This document shows, piece by piece, positions 60,103 to 64,000 of a stretch of DNA of 64,000 bases. A program made the position numbers and the translations under genes. Numbering within the stretch: position 1 is the first letter of the stretch; each line of letters begins with the position of its first letter. This DNA comes from Microlunatus endophyticus. GTDB lineage: Bacteria > Actinomycetota > Actinomycetes > Propionibacteriales > Propionibacteriaceae. The stretch lies in contig NZ_BMMZ01000009.1 in the NCBI RefSeq assembly GCF_014646195.1, positions 150,326 through 214,325 of the forward strand, in the 5' to 3' direction. The notes beneath the pieces were generated by a model. That model saw nothing but the letters and a program-made list of their open reading frames with translations. It did no database searches and had not been told where the DNA came from.

Positions 60103-61743
60103 TCAGTTGTTTCGTGCGATGTGCCGGGCGGCGATCAGGCCGAAAACCGTGGCTGGTCCGAGGGTGGAACCCGGGCCGGGATAAGTGTGGCCCATCACCG
60201 ATGCCGAACAGTTCCCAGAGGCGTAGAGACCCTCGATCACGGTGCCGTCCTCACACAGCGCGCGGGCGAACTCGTCGGTGACGATGCCGCCCTTGGTGCC
60301 GAGATCGCCGATGACGATCTCGATCGCGTCGAAGGGTGCCTTCTCCAGAGGGCCCAGGTTCGGGTTGGGACGCACGCCGGGGTCGGAGTAATAGCGGTCG
60401 TAGGCCGAGTCACCCCGGCCGAAGTCCCCGTCGATGCCCGCCCGGGCGAAGCCATTGAAACGGTCGACGGTCTGGCGCAGGTTCGCCGCCGGAACGTTGA
60501 TCCTGGTGGCCAGCTCCTCGATCGTGTCGGCCTCGGCGTAATGACCGCCTGCTGTCAGCCTCTTCTTCACGCCGGGCGCGAGCAGGTAGTTGCGCAGGTA
60601 GCGGCGGTGACGCTTGTCGGCGATCATCCACCAGCGCCCATCCTTGTTGTGCTCCAGCATGTGATGTCCGATGTCGATATAGGACTCCGCCTCGTTCGCG
60701 AAGCGCCGTCCCTGATCATCGACGATGATCGAGTACGGCATGGCGCGTTCGCCGACCAGGAACGTGGGATCGGCAACACCGGGCTCCGGAGAGATCGCCG
60801 ACGCACCCCACCAAGCGTCGTCCATCAGCTCCAGTGCGGCGCCATGACGGGCGGCGATGTCGATCGGCGCGCCGAGGTTGGTCAGGACACCCGACGGGTT
60901 GCCCTCCACTCCCTGCAGCTCGCGACGCTTGGCGCGGTTCCCGTCGAAGCCACCGGAGCCGAGCACGACACCCCGGCGAGCACCGAACGTGACTTCGCGT
61001 CCATCCCTGGTCGCCTTCACCCCGACCACGCGGCCGTCCTCGACGATCAAGTCCGTCAGCGGAGTCTCGAGCAGCAGCGTCGCGCCACCTTTGATCACCG
61101 CGGCGTGCAGCAGCGAGCCGGTCAGCGCGACGCCCATACCGGCCAGCAATCCTTTTCTGGTGACGAACCCGCGTGCCAGGCGCGAGGTCAGGCGTACGCC
61201 GCGCTTGAATCCGTCGTACGACGCGAGGGCCCGAGTCAACAGCCAGACATCGTCGGTCATGATCGGCAGCGCGGCCTGTGACGAGATCTTCTCGGCCCAC
61301 GGCCCCATCAGCTGCTTCGAGATCGGGTAGACCTCGAGCGCGCGGCCGATCTTGCCGCCGGGAAGTTCAGGGTAGTAGTCGGGATAGTCCTTGGAGCGGA
61401 CCAGACGGAGGCCGTACTTCTGGCAGGTCGTCACCCAGTCCTCGATGCCGTCGACGAACGCGGCCTGACGAGCGGGATTGGTCGCGCGGTGGTCGTTCTT
61501 CGCGGTCAGTGCGATGTATTCGAGGGCCTCCTCGCGCGAGTCGCCGACCCCGTCGGCTCGCATCAGCGGGTTGTTGGGCAGCCACATGCCGCCGCCGGAC
61601 TTGTTGGAGTTGCCTCCCCATCTGGCGCTGCTCTCGATCATCACGACCGACAGCCCTTCGTCCACCGCACCCAGCGCGGCGGCAAGCGCCGCCGCGCCAC
61701 TGCCGACGATGACGACGTCGTACTCCTCGTTGAATGAGGTCAT
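60103..61743 (-). CDS. FAD-dependent 3-ketosteroid-dehydrogenase-like flavoprotein
   Basis: 546 residues. FAD-binding N-terminus VVIVGSGAAALAAALGAVDEGLSVVMIESSARWGGNS with SGGGMWLPNN, a central substrate domain, and the C-terminal FAD segment GLYASGNCSASVMGHTYPGPGSTLGPATVFGLIAARH. The GGMWLPNN and GHTYPGPGSTLGPA strings are characteristic of the KstD/fumarate-reductase-like group. It would introduce a double bond into a steroid ring or related 3-keto substrate. Starts with GAAAGAG upstream and is divergent from a TetR gene with an operator between. Confidence 0.88.
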   Translation of the reverse strand: MTSFNEEYDVVIVGSGAAALAAALGAVDEGLSVVMIESSARWGGNSNKSGGGMWLPNNPLMRADGVGDSREEALEYIALTAKNDHRATNPARQAAFVDGIEDWVTTCQKYGLRLVRSKDYPDYYPELPGGKIGRALEVYPISKQLMGPWAEKISSQAALPIMTDDVWLLTRALASYDGFKRGVRLTSRLARGFVTRKGLLAGMGVALTGSLLHAAVIKGGATLLLETPLTDLIVEDGRVVGVKATRDGREVTFGARRGVVLGSGGFDGNRAKRRELQGVEGNPSGVLTNLGAPIDIAARHGAALELMDDAWWGASAISPEPGVADPTFLVGERAMPYSIIVDDQGRRFANEAESYIDIGHHMLEHNKDGRWWMIADKRHRRYLRNYLLAPGVKKRLTAGGHYAEADTIEELATRINVPAANLRQTVDRFNGFARAGIDGDFGRGDSAYDRYYSDPGVRPNPNLGPLEKAPFDAIEIVIGDLGTKGGIVTDEFARALCEDGTVIEGLYASGNCSASVMGHTYPGPGSTLGPATVFGLIAARHIARNN

Positions 61744-61761
61744 GGCTCTCTTTCCTCCGAT

Positions 61762-61786
61762 CCGGACAACCTTGTCCGGTTATACT
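61762..61786. promoter_or_regulatory. TetR operator and adjacent -10 element
   Basis: CCGGACAA and TTGTCCGG form an 8-bp perfect inverted repeat with a 2-base spacer (61762-61779). TATACT at 61781-61786 follows directly and lies seven bases before the GTG of the TetR gene, so that transcript is probably leaderless. Binding would block both divergent promoters. Confidence 0.75.
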
Positions 61787-61792
61787 TCAAGT

Positions 61793-62362
61793 GTGGCCCG
61801 TGAAATGGCTCGACGCAACAGGGGGCCGGCGGCTGCTGCAGCCAACCGGGAGTCGATCCTGTCGGCCGCGCGCCGACTGTTCGCCGAGCGCGGGTACGAC
61901 GTCCCGCTGAGCGCGATCGCCAAGGGGGCCGGCGTCGGCCAGGGCGTTCTCTATCGACACTTCCCGACCCGCCTCGACCTGGCCTTTGCCGTCTTCGAAG
62001 ATCATTTCCAGCAATACGCGATGACGGCGGCACTGCCCGGACCCGATGCCTTCTGTCTCCTGTGGCGCGGGCTCGTCGACAACCTGATCGCCGAGACCGC
62101 CTTCATCGACATGGTCAGCGACGCACGCAAGACCCGCGTGGAGTACGACGGCGCACGCCGCCTGATCGACCTGCTCGCCGACCCGCTCCGGCGGGCCGTC
62201 GAGGCCGGGCTGGTACCGACAGACGTCACCGTCGAGGAAGTCATGCTGTCAATCCGGATGGCCTACGGCATCGTCCGCACCGCCGAGGCCGAAACGACCC
62301 CCGACGATCTGCGCACCACGATCCTCGACGCTTTCCCGCGACTCCGTTGCAACGACGCCTAG
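61793..62362 (+). CDS. TetR-family repressor
   Basis: About 189 residues. HTH: NRESILSAARRLFAERGYDVPLSAIAKGAGVGQGVLYRHFPTRLDLAFAVFEDHF. The ligand domain shows LWRGLVDNLIAETAFIDMVSDARK. GTG 61793 sits at the expected transcription start of the TATACT box; ATG 61805 is the alternative. Probably represses the divergent KstD-SDR operon and itself. The longer open frame back to 61478 is antisense to the KstD gene. Confidence 0.87.
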   Translation: MAREMARRNRGPAAAAANRESILSAARRLFAERGYDVPLSAIAKGAGVGQGVLYRHFPTRLDLAFAVFEDHFQQYAMTAALPGPDAFCLLWRGLVDNLIAETAFIDMVSDARKTRVEYDGARRLIDLLADPLRRAVEAGLVPTDVTVEEVMLSIRMAYGIVRTAEAETTPDDLRTTILDAFPRLRCNDA

Positions 62363-62601
62363 GTGTGCGCCTTGGGATCTGGTCGGGTAACGACGCACGG
62401 TGGCGCTTGGCGGCGCCGAGCAACCTTCCCGCTTCCGATGACGAATGCTCGGTGAAAGCCGCTCACGGTTGGCCGGGCGACCGTTTCGGCCCTGCCGGCT
62501 GTACTGGGTGGTCGGCCAGCGCAGATGGATCTCGGGCGGTGGCGATGTCTCCCAGTTCAGCCCTGAAGGATCACAGAGGGGTGTTTCCCCTTGTCAGATG
62601 G

Positions 62602-62645
62602 GTGGGCCTAACTGGACTTGAACCAGTGACCTTTGCCTTATCAGG
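62602..62645 (-). tRNA. 3-prime tRNA-Ile-like fragment (attachment-site candidate)
   Basis: The minus strand reads the anticodon loop CTGATAA (GAT, Ile), a variable region, a perfect T arm ACTGG-TTCAAGT-CCAGT and the acceptor end TAGGCCCACC. The 5-prime half (acceptor, D arm) is absent: upstream sequence cannot fold as a tRNA. Such 3-prime fragments are left by tyrosine-recombinase integration into tRNA genes. It is not a functional tRNA. Confidence 0.65.
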
Positions 62646-63540
62646 GCGCCGGACACTGCGGCGCGCAGGTGGTTCCGCGCTCCAACTCGTCCACGAACGT
62701 CCACCAGTGGGTGCCGATCATCGCCCCCGTTGTCACCCAGTTTGTCTCCCCGCCACGGTCCGACGACGCCAAGCCCGAACTCTTCGCCGCTGAGGCCCGC
62801 GAACGCTAGCGCAGGGCTGCACCACGCGGCAGCTTCACAACCACATAGGAGAGTCCCGAGTCTGGCACGGTGTTGCAGTTAGCAACTCTGCTGTCGGGCT
62901 CTTCGACGGAGGGGACCTCGCGGAGATGCATTTGTCTGAGCGCGGTTCGAGGATGTTCGGCCCTGCACCCCGGCCCACAAGCGGAACCGCAGCAGGGAGG
63001 GAACGATCATCGGACAGGGAATGACCCGGGCTGGGTAGGGCTGACGGCGTGTGTGTTCAGGGTCTCTTCGACCAGCCTCGTCCCGCACGTGTTTTGAAGT
63101 TTGGTGGCCAGCGTCTCGCAGGCCTTGTCTGAGACCATGTTCCCGGGTGCAGGGTTAGAGACTGATGGTTGTCCACCGCCCGGCCGGCACGTGTTCGGGG
63201 GGACCATGGCCGGCCGGGCGGGGACTGTGCGAGGCACGGAAACTGTGAAGGGGGAACCTTCTTGGTGCCTCGCTGGGCTCACTAGGCCCAATGCCACGAT
63301 AACCACCGTTTCCAGCCGAATTGAAAGAAATCCTTGGATTCTTTGCCCTTTCGGTGCCCTATTCCTCGGCGCAAAGGTTTAACTGCTGCCCGCAACTGAA
63401 AGAACCGTCAGGTTGATCACAGATTGGTCACGGTATTTCTGAAATTGGTCGGTGCCAGGTCAAGTTTGTTCAAGGGTAGGGGCATTGGTCGCTCAAGCAG
63501 CTGGGTGATCGCGTCGCCTTGACCCCCCTTGAAAGGCGCC
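62646..63540. other. Gene-poor region downstream of the tRNA fragment
   Basis: No ORF with a ribosome site or recognisable motif. It contains the right copy of the 25-bp repeat (62999-63023) and a perfect 13-bp hairpin, CCGCCCGGCCGGC with its complement around a 20-base loop (63176-63221). Composition is mixed, as in decayed mobile-element ends. No integrase gene is visible. Confidence 0.5.
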
Positions 63541-64000
63541 ATGTCGCATCGCCCGGCGGATCGTTCCGCCATTTCCGTGCTATCCACCTATCTCCTTCGT
63601 GCGCTTCGTCAGATCGGTTGTGCACGTTCGGCCCGGTCGGTCCTGTCTCGTGTGCTGGCCCGCCTGCTCGCGGTTGTGTTGGCGGCTGGGTTGGTGACGG
63701 TCGCCGCCTCAGTGGCGCAGGCAGCCCCGCTGCCTGCTGACTATTCAGCCAGTACGTCGGGCGACGTCGTCTCGGTCGGATTGGACGCAGTCGGGTTGGA
63801 CACGTTGGATGCGGCTGTCGGTCATTCGGCGACCACTGTGGACAGCACCGGGACGCCACGGAGCCGGGCAGAGTCGGCCAACGTGGCCGCGAACGCGGTC
63901 GGGATCGGCGTCGGAGTAGAAGCAGCGGTTGCGGAGTCGACGAACGCCACCCCGGACGACACCTACAACCAGTCATTGGGCCAGGTCGATGTCCCCGGCG
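63541..64000 (+). CDS. Secreted protein, N-terminal part (runs off the window)
   Basis: ATG 63541 is preceded by GAAAGG six bases upstream and opens a frame with no stop to the window end (153 residues). A basic N-region is followed by a hydrophobic core LLAVVLAAGLVTVAASVAQA and an AQA-AP cleavage site near residue 68. The mature part begins APLPADYSASTSGDVVSVGL and continues DAVGLDTLDAAVGHSATTVD, Ala/Val/Asp-rich and beta-forming, as in actinobacterial cell-wall or choice-of-anchor proteins. Function unknown. Confidence 0.8.
   Translation, partial: MSHRPADRSAISVLSTYLLRALRQIGCARSARSVLSRVLARLLAVVLAAGLVTVAASVAQAAPLPADYSASTSGDVVSVGLDAVGLDTLDAAVGHSATTVDSTGTPRSRAESANVAANAVGIGVGVEAAVAESTNATPDDTYNQSLGQVDVPG

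Noticed and set aside
59297..61743. Steroid catabolism gene cluster
   Set aside because: Only a KstD-like flavoprotein and one SDR are present; no ring-cleavage, side-chain or Mce genes are seen.
62602..62645. Functional tRNA-Ile gene
   Set aside because: The 5-prime acceptor strand and D arm are missing and the anticodon stem has only three pairs.
62363..62793. Protein-coding ORF containing VGLTGLEPVTFALSG
   Set aside because: That string is the translation of the tRNA 3-prime fragment, a known source of spurious ORFs.

Overview
The window is high-GC DNA with many GTG and TTG starts, Shine-Dalgarno-led operons and stop/start overlaps. It also holds LacI, TetR, PucR and Zur-type regulators, an EspR-like XRE protein, a Glu-type RpiB and a cysteine-free L36. 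This points to an actinomycete, plausibly in or near the Propionibacteriales (inference; no rRNA or species marker is present).

Layout. 0-3 kb: two DUF917 (S-Me-THD) proteins and a PucR regulator, joined by a 17-bp tandem repeat. 3.1-9.7 kb: a DoxX-type membrane protein, then a sulfatase and an MHS-type transporter behind a palindromic operator, two LacI regulators and a LuxR protein. 9.9-26.5 kb: one long minus-strand operon for a contractile injection system (CIS). It encodes a sheath, tube candidate, spike, PAAR-like tip, gp25 and gpJ baseplate proteins, a LamG-bearing baseplate protein and a 1262-residue terminal protein that is the best effector candidate. No capsid, terminase, AAA+ ATPase or tape-measure gene is seen. 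26.8-31.7 kb: zinc-free ribosomal protein L36 overlapping an RpiB isomerase, several oxidoreductases, a TetR regulator with paired operators, and Zur. 31.8-38.4 kb: a YibE/F membrane protein, two MFS exporters, an EspR-like XRE protein and a winged-helix regulator.

38.43-38.75 kb is the most unusual stretch. Three tandem micro-ORFs encode the identical 11-residue peptide MTTQINIGSGL, each behind a full or nearly full-length Shine-Dalgarno sequence. They lie divergent from the winged-helix regulator/MFS pair, which suggests a peptide signal, a small modified peptide or a leader-peptide device.

39-43.6 kb: a secreted endonuclease/phosphatase-fold enzyme, an aldo/keto reductase, gene remnants, a lipid-kinase family protein and a membrane protein. 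44.2-56.4 kb: a coherent peptide-scavenging locus with a serine beta-lactamase-fold hydrolase, an M19 dipeptidase, a complete dipeptide ABC importer, an M20 amidohydrolase, a divergent CapA-type enzyme and a MurR/RpiR regulator. 56.9-62.4 kb: an MFS exporter/TetR pair with three operators at 23-bp spacing, and an SDR plus KstD-like flavoprotein opposite a TetR. This part is bracketed by short similar sequences and followed by a 3-prime tRNA-Ile fragment, so it may be an inserted segment. The window ends inside a secreted-protein gene.

All functional calls are read from visible motifs, gene order and family knowledge; no database search was run.
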